64,000 nucleotides of DNA, taken from Papio anubis (Eukaryota; Chordata; Mammalia; Primates; Cercopithecidae). Location of the stretch: contig NC_044977.1 in assembly GCF_008728515.1 (NCBI RefSeq), positions 187,849,987 to 187,913,986 of the forward strand, written 5' to 3'. Below are positions 25,166-35,338 of this stretch, piece by piece; within the stretch, counting starts at the first letter, position 1, and every line of letters starts with the position of its first letter. The translations under genes were made by a program, and so were the position numbers. Under the pieces are notes generated by a model. The model saw only the letters and a list, made by a program, of their open reading frames with translations, was not told the origin of the DNA and made no database searches.

Positions 25166-25760
25166 TAATGCATACTAGATTTGATTTCTCTCTTGGTTTC
25201 TTTGTTAAAAGTGATTGCAAATATATTGTAATAGTATTTTTTCAACTCACTTTTGTCAATTAAAGTTTCACAGAGATCATCTATACTAGCATATTTCTTA
25301 AAATCTACCTTATTCTTTCTAAATAATTTTATATTACACATATTTAATAATCTAATGATTTCTTATCTGTCAACATTTTAAGGTATTTAAAATTTTTCAC
25401 TACTACCAAATGCTTCAATATCAATTTATATGTATGTATACACGAACATATCCATCTTTGCACTCATGTCAGTATTATTGTAACAGGAATTTCGAGATTT
25501 AGGTGGTCAAAGTTTATTGGATTAAAGTAGCTGGATGTAACAGATAACACCAAAATCCTCTCCAAAATGTTATTTACATGCTGTCTACTATCTGTGCCTA
25601 TTTGCATACATTAGGGCTTAATTTTACTTTTTCATTTAATTGTGAGTTCAACATTTTCTCTTCACATTCTAACACATTTTAAAAACTGATCCATATCCTA
25701 TGCAAACTTTCACATAAAATTGTCTCTTCGTTTTGTCCTCACTGACTTTGGCATAATTTT

Positions 25761-26500
25761 ATTAAGGATTTGTCTGCTCTAACATTATATATATTTTCAC
25801 TGTGGCTCTGTTTAGTCCTTCAAATTTTATTATTGTATCATTTACTTTATATGACTTCTGTTTTTCTTTTCTCCACAAAGAGAAATCTATCAAAATGTAG
25901 CCTTATATTTCCTGAGTTTCGTATGTTGTTTAAGATTTTTCCAATTTTAAGATTATCAAACTATTCTCTCATATACCTGAAACAAAAAAAATCTTAAAAT
26001 TTTGTTTCACTCTTTCTTACTGAGACAACTGAATAGACAAAAAGTACAATATGCAGAGTAAAAGTACCATTTTCAATGACATTAGCAAATATTGACTCCT
26101 TCTAACTACAACCTGTACTGGACAATTTTCAAACACAGTGGATGTGGGACCGATCGTTTAAAAGGAAGAGATAAAGAATGGGCATATTATGTAGATTGCA
26201 TGGGGCACATTCAGAAGCATGTACTATAGTTTTGTTGCCCAACTAATGATGTCTTAATTGAAACAGCAGGGTCTGGAAAGCATACATGGGTGTGAAAATC
26301 CCAAGGGCCACATTCTACATTGATGATTGGCAGAGACAAGGCACTATAAGCTAAACTGCTCTGACAAGCAGTTTTGGCAAAATAGTAGAATTGTGACAGT
26401 GTAGAGGGGAAACAATGGATTTGATTAGCTTTGCTGTTACTAATGACAGTCAACTCAAGAGAAGTACATAATCGCATTTTAACAAAACTGACATATGGGC
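25761..26500. other. Unassigned intergenic DNA
   Basis: Open frames of up to 104 codons (26211-26525, minus) have no recognised domain. No repeat was identified with confidence; part may still belong to the old L1. Confidence 0.4.
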
Positions 26501-27075
26501 TGTGATGGTTAATATTAGGTATCAACTTGGATTGAAGGATGCCTACATGGATGGTAAAGTATTGTTTCTGGGTGACTCTGTGAGGGTGCTGGCAGAGGAG
26601 ATTAGTATTTGTTTCAGTGGACAGGGAGAGGAAGACTTACCCTCAGTGTGGGTGGGCACCATCCAACAGTTCCCAGAGTGGCTAGGACAACGTAGGGGGA
26701 AGAAAATGGGGTAAGCTTTGCCTGCTGAGTCTTTCGGCTTTCATCTTTCTCCCATGATAATACTTCTTTCCACTCCTCCTACGCTTGGACATCAGACTCT
26801 GGGTTCTTCGGCCTTTGGACTCTTGGACTTACACCAGTGGTTTGCTGGGGGCTCTTGGGCCTTTGGCCACAGACTAAAGACTGCACTGTCAGCTTCCCTG
26901 CTTTTGAGACTTTTGGCTTCGGACTGAGCCACTACTGGCTTCTTTCTTCCCCAGCTCGCAGACGGCCTGTAGTGGGACTTCACCTTGTGCTCATGTGATC
27001 CCGTTCTCCCTAATAAACTCCTTTTCATATATCTATCCTATTAGTTCTGTCCCACTGGAGAACCCTGACTACTAC
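26501..27075 (+). mobile_element. ERVL-type LTR (MLT2-like), probably solo
   Basis: Begins 'TGTGATGGTTAATATTAGGT', followed by 'TATCAACTTGGATTG' and 'GGTGACTCTGTGAGGGTGC'. It ends with 'CCTAATAAACTCCTTTTCAT', 'CTATCCTATTAGTTCTGTCC' and 'GAGAACCCTGACTACTACA'. This is the recognisable edge-to-edge pattern of MLT2/ERVL-related LTRs. The 'AATAAA' at about 27012 is the expected polyadenylation signal. No internal sequence adjoins it. Confidence 0.85.
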
Positions 27076-27585
27076 ACGGGCCTTATAAGAAGAAAAGGCT
27101 CCTACTTACTTAAAAGGTGGGACTATTGAATACTGAAACATCAAACAAAGGCAAAGACATTGATAGGATTGTGAGAGAATAGATGGCCAGGATAAGCGGC
27201 TCCCATTAAAAGATGAGAAGTAATCATAAATGAAAATATATGGCATTGATGCATATTGAATCTAAAGATACAATAAAATTAGGTAACAAAATCATAATAT
27301 CAGATTAGAACAACTAAGCTACCATATGGAAAAATTAAAATAAAAGACACAAAACAAACAAAAAAGACCCTGTCTGAAAAAATAACTCAGAAAATATATA
27401 CAAAGAAAACCGATGTAAGAGCTTCATAGTTTGAGTACCGTCTTTTGAGTAGCCCCTAGAAGAATTTATGTAGGATCAAAATAATCAGTTCTGTGACTAT
27501 TCAGTGAAACTATGTGAACATTGTCTGTGATTTTCCATAAGGATTTTAAACAATTTTTTCATTCTCTTTTCATGTCAGTTCCATG
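27076..27585. other. Unassigned intergenic DNA
   Basis: AT-rich, no gene or recognised repeat. Confidence 0.4.
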
Positions 27586-27589
27586 AATT

Positions 27590-28640
27590 GAATTATAATA
27601 TTTTTTCTATTTTACTGATGTATTAACATTTATTACAAAAATATTTTGGCGTTTTTTAAAAAAAGATTGTAAAGGTATAATCGACATAAACTACACATTT
27701 TTAAAGAATAAAATGCGCTAATTTTATCAAACGATCATTCAATTTTCTTCTTACGTCAATTTGATAAGTTAATTAATTAGAGTATTTTTAATTTCACTGA
27801 TATTTTAAAGTTTATTCCAAAAAATTTGATTTTTTTTAGAAAACAGATTTTAAGGTAGAATTGACACATAATAAACTGCACATTTTTAAAACAAAAAATT
27901 TTATAATTTTTGACATATGTGTAAGTAAGTAAGACCATCACCACAGTCAAGATAATGAATATTATATCCATCACCTGAAAAGATTCCTTAGACCCCTTAG
28001 TAACAGTTTTTCTTTACTGTCACACCAAGTAGTATCCCTTTTCCAAGCAACTACTGACCTGCTTTCTGACATTAGAGATCATTTTAATTTTCTAAAATTT
28101 TATATAAATGGAATAATGTCAGTGACAATCATCCATATTGTAGTATGTATCAATAGTCCATTCCTTTGGTTTGTTTCTTTGTTTGGGTGGATATAATACA
28201 ATTTGTTAACCCAGGAAACTTTTATGGACATTTATTTGGTTTCAGTTTGGGGATGTTTACAAACAAAACTGCTATGCATACATCTTTGTGTGTATATCAG
28301 CTTTCATTTCTCTTAGGTAAATATTTAGAAGTAGAACAGCAGGATCAAATGATAGGCATATGTTTAACTTTTTAAGAAACTTTCAAACTGTTTTCCAAAA
28401 TGTATCATTTACAGTCTTGAAGCAGAGCATGAGAATTTCAGCTCCCTTCTATCCTTTTCAATATTTTGTAAGATCGGTCTTTCAAATTTTAAACATTCTA
28501 ACAACTATATAGGGGTCATTTGTAGTGGGTTTAGTTTGCATCTCCCTAAAGGCTAATATCAAGCATATCTCATGTGCTTATTTGTCTCCATATATCTTTT
28601 TTGCCTATGTTTGATTGCATTGCTGAGTAAGGATTGAGTC
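27590..28640 (-). mobile_element. Old L1 3' end (L1M-type) with a repeated tail
   Basis: Plus-strand motifs follow the reverse-complement L1M order: 'gacatataataaactgcac', 'cagtcaagataatgaatat', 'tctgacattagagatc', 'tatataaatggaataatgtc', 'caatagtccattccttt', 'ggatgtttacaaacaaaactgctatgc', 'tttaactttttaagaaactttcaaactgttttcc', 'catctccctaaaggctaata'. The 3'-terminal piece appears twice in diverged form (27590-27740 and 27783-27930). Confidence 0.75.
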
Positions 28641-29780
28641 TGGAGAGTCCTGTATCTGTTATGCGTAACGTTCTTCATCAGGTGTATGCTCTCTGAAAAA
28701 GGTGGTTGTCAGCACTGGCCTGGTAGGTGGCTAATTAAGGCATTGACTTGGGAGCTTGCCTCTGTTTTGCCCACCTCAGTGCTTTCTCATGGATGGGGTG
28801 GGCTCCTACGTGACAGTATTGACAATATTTAAAGAAAAATATCCTGTACTAGTTGTAGCCACCTGAGGTAAGCAACAAGCAAAACTCTGGGAAAGCAGAT
28901 GCATAAGAGAACAAAGGCTTTGAGAAACTGCACCTATACCAGGAAATCTAGAAGGCAATGTGAATGCCATGGGCAGGACACGTGCTCAGAGAGAACTGAG
29001 AAGACCCTAAGCTTTCATTTCTGGCTGACCTTTCAGTTCTGTGCAAGCAGGAGGGGAAGGCTAAAGAAGAGTTTAAGTGGCCTGAATAAGCATTGAAAGG
29101 GCGCCCCAGTACAGAGCCAGCCTGCGAAAAGTGTGTGCTTTTCACCCCCTGGCTCTAGACATTTAAAGAAATCTCTGCCAAATCACTAACTGACCACCAG
29201 GCTCAAAGAACAAACATGTCAGTGGCCACGGATAGACAAAACAAAAGGTACAGTCTTTACAAAACTGATTTAGGAAGGTCACTAAAGCAATAAACACCTT
29301 TCTCTGGCATCTCCTTAAAGTAGCTTAATAATCAGCCTTCTGAATTCTTTATCTGGCAATTCAGAGATTTATTCTTGGCTTGGATCCTCTGCTGGGGAGC
29401 TACTGTGATCTTTTGAGGGATGTTGGAACTAACTTATCCACATCCTGAGAACTGCTTTAGTTCTTTCTCATTGGGGTAGAATATTTGTTCAAATTGTTCT
29501 TTGTTACACACCCGGATTCAGCTGGTTTTGTCTTTAATTTGTTTCCCCCCACCCCCACCCCCGCTCCTTGAGGATGTAACTTTAATGTTTCTGTGGAGAA
29601 ATCAACTGTGAATCTGTTCTGATAGGTTTTCTTTTATAGGTTACTTGATGCTTTTGTCTCACAGATCTTAAGACTGTTTTCTTTGTCTTGACTGTAGATA
29701 ACCTGATGAATATGTGCCTAGGTGATGATATTTTTGCGATGAATTTCCCAGTAGTTCTTTGAGCTTCTTGTATTTAAACA
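28641..29780. mobile_element. Old L1/HAL1-like sequence (orientation unresolved)
   Basis: Blocks such as 'cagcctgcgaaaagtgtgtgcttttcaccccctggctctagac', 'aaagaaatctctgccaaatcactaactgaccaccaggc' and 'cagtctttgagc...'-type text resemble the 5' and ORF1 parts of old L1M elements. The block 'ctgtagataacctgatgaatatgtgcctaggtgatgat' (about 29693-29740) resembles reverse-complement L1M ORF1. The order of the blocks does not fit one simple collinear L1. Frames are broken. Confidence 0.4.
29545..29562 (-). other. G-rich run with quadruplex potential (C-rich on plus strand)
   Basis: Plus strand has runs of 6, 5 and 5 C separated by single A. The minus strand therefore carries GGGGG-T-GGGGG-T-GGGGGG. 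Three runs with 5-6 G each could fold as a quadruplex. Confidence 0.6.
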
Positions 29781-30210
29781 TCTAGATCTGTAGATGAGAG
29801 AATTTGAAAACATAATTTGAAGACATACTATCAAAACGAAACATAGAATGCCAAATGACTTAAATAACAGAAGATTAGTGAACAGTTGGAAAAAATCCAA
29901 ACAGCAAAGTATAAGTATAATTCAAGTCTCTGAAGGGGAGTGGGCCAGAAAATATTTAAAGAAAAAAATATTTAAAAACTAATGGCCAGAAATTTTTAAA
30001 ATCTGGTAAAATCTATAAAACCACAGATTCCGTAAGTTTAATAATCCCAAGCTTCTAAACAAACATGAGGGAAATGACACCAAGAGTTGTGAAAATAAAA
30101 CTGTTTCAAACTGCTGTTAAGGAAAAAATATTTTAAAAGCAAGAGAGAAAAGCAAATGGCATACTGAGAAGTCAAAAATTGTTTTCTGTAAAATTTCAGA
30201 TATTATACTA

Positions 30211-30455
30211 GGCCTTGTGGCCGAGGTGAGCAGATCACTTGGGTATAGGAGTTTGAGACCAGCCTGGGTGACATGGCAAATCCCTGTCTCTACAAAAAAA
30301 TTCAAAAATTAGCTGGGTATGGTGGTGCACACCTGAAGCTCCAGCTACTGGGGAGGCTGAAGTGGGAGGATCACTTGAGTATGGGAGGCAGAGGTTGCAA
30401 CGAACCAAGATCTTCCCAGCCTATTTGACAGAGTGGGACCCTGTCTCAAAATATA
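30211..30455 (+). mobile_element. AluJ-type SINE with a shortened left arm
   Basis: 'GGCCTTGTGGCCGAGGTGAG' joins the promoter region directly to the 'cgaggtgag' part, so the 'ggctcatgcctgtaatcccagcactttggga' section is missing. The middle and right arms follow, and the tail is 'AAAATATACATACAT'. Heavy divergence suits AluJ. Confidence 0.85.
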
Positions 30456-30584
30456 CATACATACAAATACAGAGACATCTAATATAAAAATAAAATAAAA
30501 ATATATATTTATATTTTATAATTTTATAAAAATATATTATTTTGATTACACATGTATGTATAACCCTGGGGGGATCATACAGTC

Positions 30585-30712
30585 TGTCACATTTACTCAA
30601 CTCTGCCAATGTAGTGTGAAAGCAACCATAGACAATATTTACATGAACGGGTGTGACTGTGTTCCAATAAAACTTTATTTAAAAACCACAGAATATAGTT
30701 TGTTGACATCTG
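30585..30712 (-). mobile_element. hAT-Charlie type MER fragment
   Basis: Contains 'ccaataaaactttatttaaaaacc', the reverse complement of the 'taaagttttattggaacac' motif typical of this group, preceded by 'caaccatagacaatatttacatgaacgg'. Divergent and truncated. Inserted within the L1. Confidence 0.65.
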
Positions 30713-31056
30713 ATACAGAGGAACAAAAAATGAGAACAAATACACAAGACAGTATATTTCTTATCAGACACAATGAAAAACAGAAGATAGTGGAGCAACA
30801 TCTTCAAAGTGCTGAAAAAAAGAAACTCTTAACCTAGAATTTTTTACCAGATAAAAAAATCTTTTATAAAAGGAGGAATAAAACTATTTCAGACATACAG
30901 AAGCTGAGCGAATATGATCAGTATAGTCACACTGTAAGAAGTGTTAAAAGAAGTTTTTTAGGCAGAAGGAAAATGATGTCAGACGAAAACTTGGATGTAT
31001 ACTTTTTCTTTCACTATGTTTTTTCTGTTGATTTTTCCTACTCTTCATTTTTTTCT

Positions 31057-31350
31057 TTTTTTTTTTTTTGAGACGGAGTCTCACTCTGTCGCCCAGGCTG
31101 GAGTGCAGTGGCACGATCTCGGCTCACTGCAAGCTCCGCCTCCCGAGTTCCCGCCATTCTCCTGCCTCAGCCTCCCAAGTAGCTGGGACTACAGGCACCC
31201 GCCCCCGTGCCCATCTAATTTTTTGTATTTTTAGTAGAGACGGTGTTTCACTGTGTTAGCCAAGATGGTCTTGATCTCCTGACCTCGTGATCCACCCACC
31301 TCAGCCTCCCAAAGTGCTGAGATTACAGGCGTGAGCCACCTTGCCCGGCC
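31057..31350 (-). mobile_element. AluY-type SINE
   Basis: Minus-strand Alu with a T-run, both arms and the 5' end 'TTGCCCGGCC'. Target duplications are 'tcttcattttttc' at 31042-31054 and 31351-31363. Confidence 0.94.
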
Positions 31351-31644
31351 TCTTCATTTTTTCTATTAGTTGAGATATAATTAATAATTTTCAGTTTATT
31401 TCTTTTATATAAACATTTACAACTATACATTTCCTTCACACAGTCCCTTTCTCGGCAGTTTATAAGCTTTCCTATGGAGTACTTTTATTGCTTATTTCAT
31501 TATTATTGTTCTAAGTAATTTAAAGTTTTCATTAAGTTTTTGACCAATGAGTTATTTAGCAATGTCTTTTATAAATTTCTAAATGCATTGTAATTTTAAA
31601 AATTTTGGTTATTTATTCTAACAATTATGTTGTGTTGAGAGACA

Positions 31645-31800
31645 GCATTCTATATCAAGAGTTAGCAAGTTGTGGTTTCTGAGCCAAATACTACTGCCTG
31701 CCATGTATTTTTCTAATAAACTTTGATTGGAACACATCTAAGCTCATTTATTTAAATATCTTCTATTAATGTTTTTGTGTTACAATGGCAAAAGTACTGG
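31645..31800 (+). mobile_element. hAT-Charlie type MER fragment
   Basis: 'gagttagcaagttgtggtttctgagccaaatactactgcctgcc' leads into 'aataaactttgattggaacac' and then 'atttatttaaatatcttctattaatg'. This is the same family as the 30585 copy but on the plus strand. It is cut off near 31800. Confidence 0.65.
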
Positions 31801-31960
31801 ACAAGGGGAGAGGACAAAGACGACTAAGATGGCGCATTTCCGGGTTCTTCATCACCAACTTACCTGGGTGGGGGAAAATGCAGCCCGCGCCCGGGAAAAA
31901 TACAGACCAACTGCACAGGCGCAACATGGCGTCCCATCGAGGAAACCGAAACAACAGGAA
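31801..31960. other. Unclassified CpG-dense patch with YY1-like and ETS-like motifs
   Basis: About eleven CpG in 160 bases, while the flanking DNA is AT-rich and CpG-poor. It contains 'AAGATGGCGC' (31826-31835), 'TTCCGG' (31838-31843) and 'AACATGGCG' (31923-31931). These resemble YY1 and ETS sites. A 75-codon open frame (31785-32012, plus) covers it without a known domain. It might be the remnant of an endogenous retroviral LTR or an unidentified promoter. I cannot name it. Confidence 0.45.
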
Positions 31961-32099
31961 AGCTATTTTTAAGCAATTTGTTGACACCAATTTACAACAT
32001 AATAAAGGATAAACGTATCAGTTTTCTGCATGTGCTTGAGAATAACACACACTGTTTAAACTTCGTGTATAATACCTTGTTCAAATCTTCAATAGAAGT

Positions 32100-32443
32100 G
32101 CAATTTTGTAAAAATCTGCTTGGGCTATGTCTCTTTGATCCCTAGTCTGTTGAGGATTTTTAGATTTTTATCATGAAGGGATGTTGGATTTTATCAAGGC
32201 TTTTTCTCCATCTGTTGAGATGATCATGTGATTTCTGCCTTTAATTCTGCTTATATGTTGAATCACATTTATTGATTTGTTCATATTGAGCCAGCTTTGC
32301 ATCCTGGAAATAAAGCCTACTTGATTATGGTGTGTTAACTTTTTGATGTGCTGCTGTATTTGGTTTGTCAGCATTTTATTGAGGATTTTTGCATTTATGT
32401 TCATCAGGGATATTGGCCTGAAGTTTTCTTTTTGTTTTTTTCC
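32100..32443 (-). mobile_element. Inverted 5' part of a primate L1 (twin priming)
   Basis: This segment is the reverse complement of the L1 ORF2 reverse transcriptase region. The minus-strand frame (32171-32503) has the reverse-transcriptase-like motifs 'FRPISLMNINAKILNK', 'HNQVGFI' and 'HISRIKGRNHMIISTD'. It abuts plus-strand L1 at about 32444. The two pieces are neighbours in the L1 consensus, which is the signature of a 5' inversion made during insertion. The left edge is approximate. Confidence 0.85.
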
Positions 32444-33970
32444 CTCAAAATAAGAAGGAGCATCTATGACAAACCTATAGCCAACATCATACTGAATGGG
32501 CAAAAGCTAGAACCATTCCCCTTGGGAACTGAAACAGGATAAGGATGCCCACTCTCACCACTCCTATGCAACATAGTACTGGAAGTTCTAGCCAGAGGAG
32601 TCAGGCAACAGAAAGACATAAAAGGTATCCAAATAGGAAAATTAAAAAATCAAACAATATCTTTCTTCACTGACAATATAATTCTATAACTAGGAAAGCC
32701 TAAAGACTGCCAAAAGACTACTACAACAAATAAATAATTTTAGTAAAGTTTCAGGATACAAAAGCAATGAACAAAAATTAGTAGCATTCCTATACATCAA
32801 TGAGACCTAAGCTGAGAGTGAGATCAAGAACACAATCCCACTTACAATAGCCACAAAGAAAATGAAATACCTAGGAATACAGGTAACCTAGGAGGTTAAA
32901 GAGCTCCACAGGAGAAAACATTACTGAAAGAAACACTACTGATAGAAATCAGAGATGATGCAAATAAAGAAAAACAGTCTATGCTCATGGACTAAAACAA
33001 TCAACATCATTAAAATGACCATATTGCCCAAAGCAATCTACAGATTCAGTGCTATTTCTATAAAACTACCAATGTCATTCTTCACAGAACTAAAAAAAAA
33101 CAAAACAAAACAAAAAAAAACTATTCTAAAATTCATATGAAACCAAAAAAGATCCTGAATAGCCAAAGCAATTCTAAACAAGAAGAACAAAGCTGGACAC
33201 ATCACATTACCTGTCTTCAAACTATATTTTAAGGTTACAGTAACCAAAATAGCATGGTACTGGTACAAAAACAGACACATAGACCAACGAAATAGAATAG
33301 AAAACTGAGAAATGAAGTATTTTACTTACAACCATCTGATCTTTGACAAGCCAACAAAAGCAATGGGGAAAGGACTCCCTATTTAATAAATCATGCTGGG
33401 ATAATTGGCTAGCCATATGTAGAAGAATAAAACTGGACCCCTACATTTTACCATATACAAAAATGAATTGATGATGGATTAAAGATTTAAATGTAAGACT
33501 TCAAGCTATAAATATCCTAGAAGGAAACCTAGGACATACCCTCCTGATATCAGCCTTGGCAAAGAATTTTTGGCTTAGTCACCAAAAGCAATTGCAGCAA
33601 AAACAAAAATTGACAAGTAGTGCCTAATGAAGTTAAAGAGCTTCTGCACAGCAAAATAAACTATCAACAGATTAAACAGACAACCTATACAATGGGAGAA
33701 AATATTTACAAACTATACATGTGAAAAAGGTTTAATATCCAGAATCTATAAGGAATTCAAACAGCTCAATAAGTAAAAACAGCACCATTAAAAACGGGCA
33801 AAGGACAAGAGCAAACATTTCTCAAAAGACATATGAGCAGCCAAAAAACATATTAAAATTGTTCATCATCACTAATTATCAGAGAAATGCAAATCAAAGC
33901 CACAATGAGAGATCATCTCACATCAGCCAGAATGGCTGTTATTAAAAATCCCAAAACAACAGATATTCTG
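32444..33970 (+). mobile_element. Primate L1, ORF2 part before the HERV-H-type insertion
   Basis: Plus-strand L1 from 'aataagaaggagcatctatgacaaacc' through the late reverse transcriptase region to the C-terminal region. Typical motifs include 'actgaatgggcaaaag', 'ggatgcccactctcaccactcc', 'tacttacaaccatctgatctttgac' and 'ggatttaaagatttaaatgtaag'. It is broken by stops and indels. A HERV-H-type element interrupts it after 'acaacagatattctg'. It looks like an L1PA/L1PB-age copy. Confidence 0.9.
33966..33970. repeat. Left target-site duplication (TTCTG)
   Basis: 'TTCTG' at 33966-33970 repeats at 35339-35343, directly outside the two LTRs. The L1 sequence becomes continuous when the element and one copy are removed. 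Five base pairs suits HERV-H-type integration. Confidence 0.8.
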
Positions 33971-34359
33971 CGTCATGCACGTCGTGTAAAGAGACCACCA
34001 ACAGGTTTTGTGTGAGCAACAAGGCTGTTTATTTCACCTGGGTGCAGGCGGGCTGAGTCCGAAAAGAGAGTCAGTGAAGGGAGATAGGGGTGGGGCCGTT
34101 TATTATAGGATTTGGGTAGGTGGTGGAAAATTACAGTCAAAGGAGATTGTTCTCTGGTGGGCAGGGGCGGGGATCACAAGATGTTCAGTGGGGGAGCTTC
34201 TGAACCAGGAGAAGGAATTTCACAAGGTAATGTCATCAGTTAAGGCAGGAACAGGCCATTTTCACTTCTTTTGTGATTCTTCAGTTACTTCAGGCCATCT
34301 GGATGTATATGTGCAGGTCACAGGGGATGTGATGGCTTAGCTTGGGCTGAGGCCGAACA
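33971..34359 (-). mobile_element. LTR7-like LTR of a HERV-H-type element (reverse)
   Basis: The reverse complement reads as an LTR7-type LTR, with its U5 end at 33971 and its U3 end at 34359. The 'CGGACTCAGCCCGCCTGCACCC'-type R/U5 area is visible (around 34040). In the element's own direction, a purine-rich tract lies directly upstream of its start, as expected for a 3' LTR. The outer terminal 'TG' reads 'CG' here. An open frame of about 110 codons (34008-34340, plus strand) runs antisense to it and matches one in the partner LTR. I treat that frame as incidental. Confidence 0.9.
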
Positions 34360-34946
34360 TTCCTGTCTTCTTATATTAATAAGAAAAATAATATAAAACA
34401 GTGTTGAAGTGTTGGGGCAGCGAAAATTTTGGTGGGGTTGTTGGAGAGATAATGGACTGCTTCAAGCGGGATTAGGGGCGGCCTGGGAACCTAGAGTGGG
34501 AGAGATTAAACTGAAGAAAGATTTTGGGGTAAGGGGTGATATTGTGGGGTTGTTAGAAGGAACATTTGTTGTATAGAATGATTGGTGATGGCCTGGATAC
34601 GATTTTGTATGAATTGAGAAACTAAACGGAAGACACAAGGTCTGAATAAGAGAAGGAGAAAGACAGGTATTAAAGGACTAAGAATTGGGAGGACCCAGGA
34701 TGTCCAATTAGAGAGTGCCCAACGGGGTTCAGCCTAATTACTTGCTTGGTTGGTGAGTTTTTGGGCTCTATCCTTGAGGTTTTTTATGTTGTCATACACC
34801 AGGCCAGACTGATTTAGGTAAAAACAACACTCTACATTTAAAAATGTACAGAGTCTTCCCTTTTAAGCAGTGAGTAAGTAGAGCCCTTGGCGATTTTGGA
34901 GGAAAGAGAAAAGCAAAGTCAGCAATTGTTTGTTAAAGAAGGATAA
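34360..34946 (-). mobile_element. HERV-H-type internal remnant (env 3' part, broken)
   Basis: About 587 bases, antisense to the plus strand, that match the last part of a HERV-H-type internal region: the membrane-proximal env transmembrane segment, tail and polypurine tract. The gag, pol and most env sequence are absent, as is the primer-binding site. No complete frame survives. Its right edge joins the U3 end of the second LTR. Confidence 0.75.
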
Positions 34947-35338
34947 TGTCAGGTCTCTGAGCCCAAGCTAAGCCATCACATCCCCTGTGACCTACACATA
35001 TACATCCAGATGGCCTGAAGTAACTGAAGAATCACAAAAGAAGTGAAAATGGCCTGTTCCTGCCTTAACTGATGACATTACCTTGTGAAATTCCTTCTCC
35101 TGGCTCAGAATTTCCCCCACTGAGCATCTTGTGACCCCCACCCCTGCCCACCAGAGAACAACCCCCTTTGACTGTAATTTTCCACCACCTACCCAAATCC
35201 TATAATAAACGGCCCCACCCCTATCTCCCTTCACTGACTCTCTTTTCGGACTCAGCCCGCCTGCACCCAAGTGAAGTAAACAGCCTTGTTGCTCACACAA
35301 AGTCTGTCGGTAGTCTCTTCACAGGGACGCGCGTGACA
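34947..35338 (+). mobile_element. LTR7-like LTR of a HERV-H-type element (forward)
   Basis: Starts 'TGTCAGGTCTCTGAGCCC' and ends 'GGGACGCGCGTGACA'. Length (392 bp) equals the other LTR (389 bp). It has the 'CCTATAATAAACGGCCCC' promoter area and the 'TTTTCGGACTCAGCCCGCC' region. The pair share unusual variants, e.g. the 'ACCACCTACCC' segment, so they likely belong to one element. This LTR is in opposite orientation to the first. Confidence 0.9.

Larger units (their letters stand above)
24650..25760 (-). mobile_element. Old L1 3' region (L1M-type) split by an Alu
   Basis: Plus-strand signatures 'tcacagagatcatctatactagcatat', 'ctaccttattctttctaa' and 'ggatctaccttattcttt'-like order match the reverse complement of L1M 3' sequence. 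The plus strand then carries 'catatccatctttgcactcatgtcagtattattgtaacaggaattt'-type motifs. It is interrupted by the Alu at 24773 and a GT-rich tract (25112-25165). Confidence 0.6.
29880..31010 (+). mobile_element. Old L1 (L1M-type) ORF1 region
   Basis: Plus-strand blocks in the expected order of L1M ORF1: 'gtctctgaaggggagtgggccagaaaatatttaaag', 'atggccagaaatttttaaaatctgg', 'aaagcaagagagaaaagc'. After the inserts come 'cttatcagacacaatg', 'gaagatagtggagcaacatcttcaaagtgctga', and 'gcagaaggaaaatgatgtcag'. It is disrupted by an AluJ (30211) and a hAT fragment (30585). Open frames are short. Confidence 0.7.

Noticed and set aside
32171..32503. 110-codon minus-strand frame with reverse transcriptase-like motifs
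   Set aside because: It is the inverted part of the L1, which explains the motifs. It is not a separate reverse transcriptase gene.
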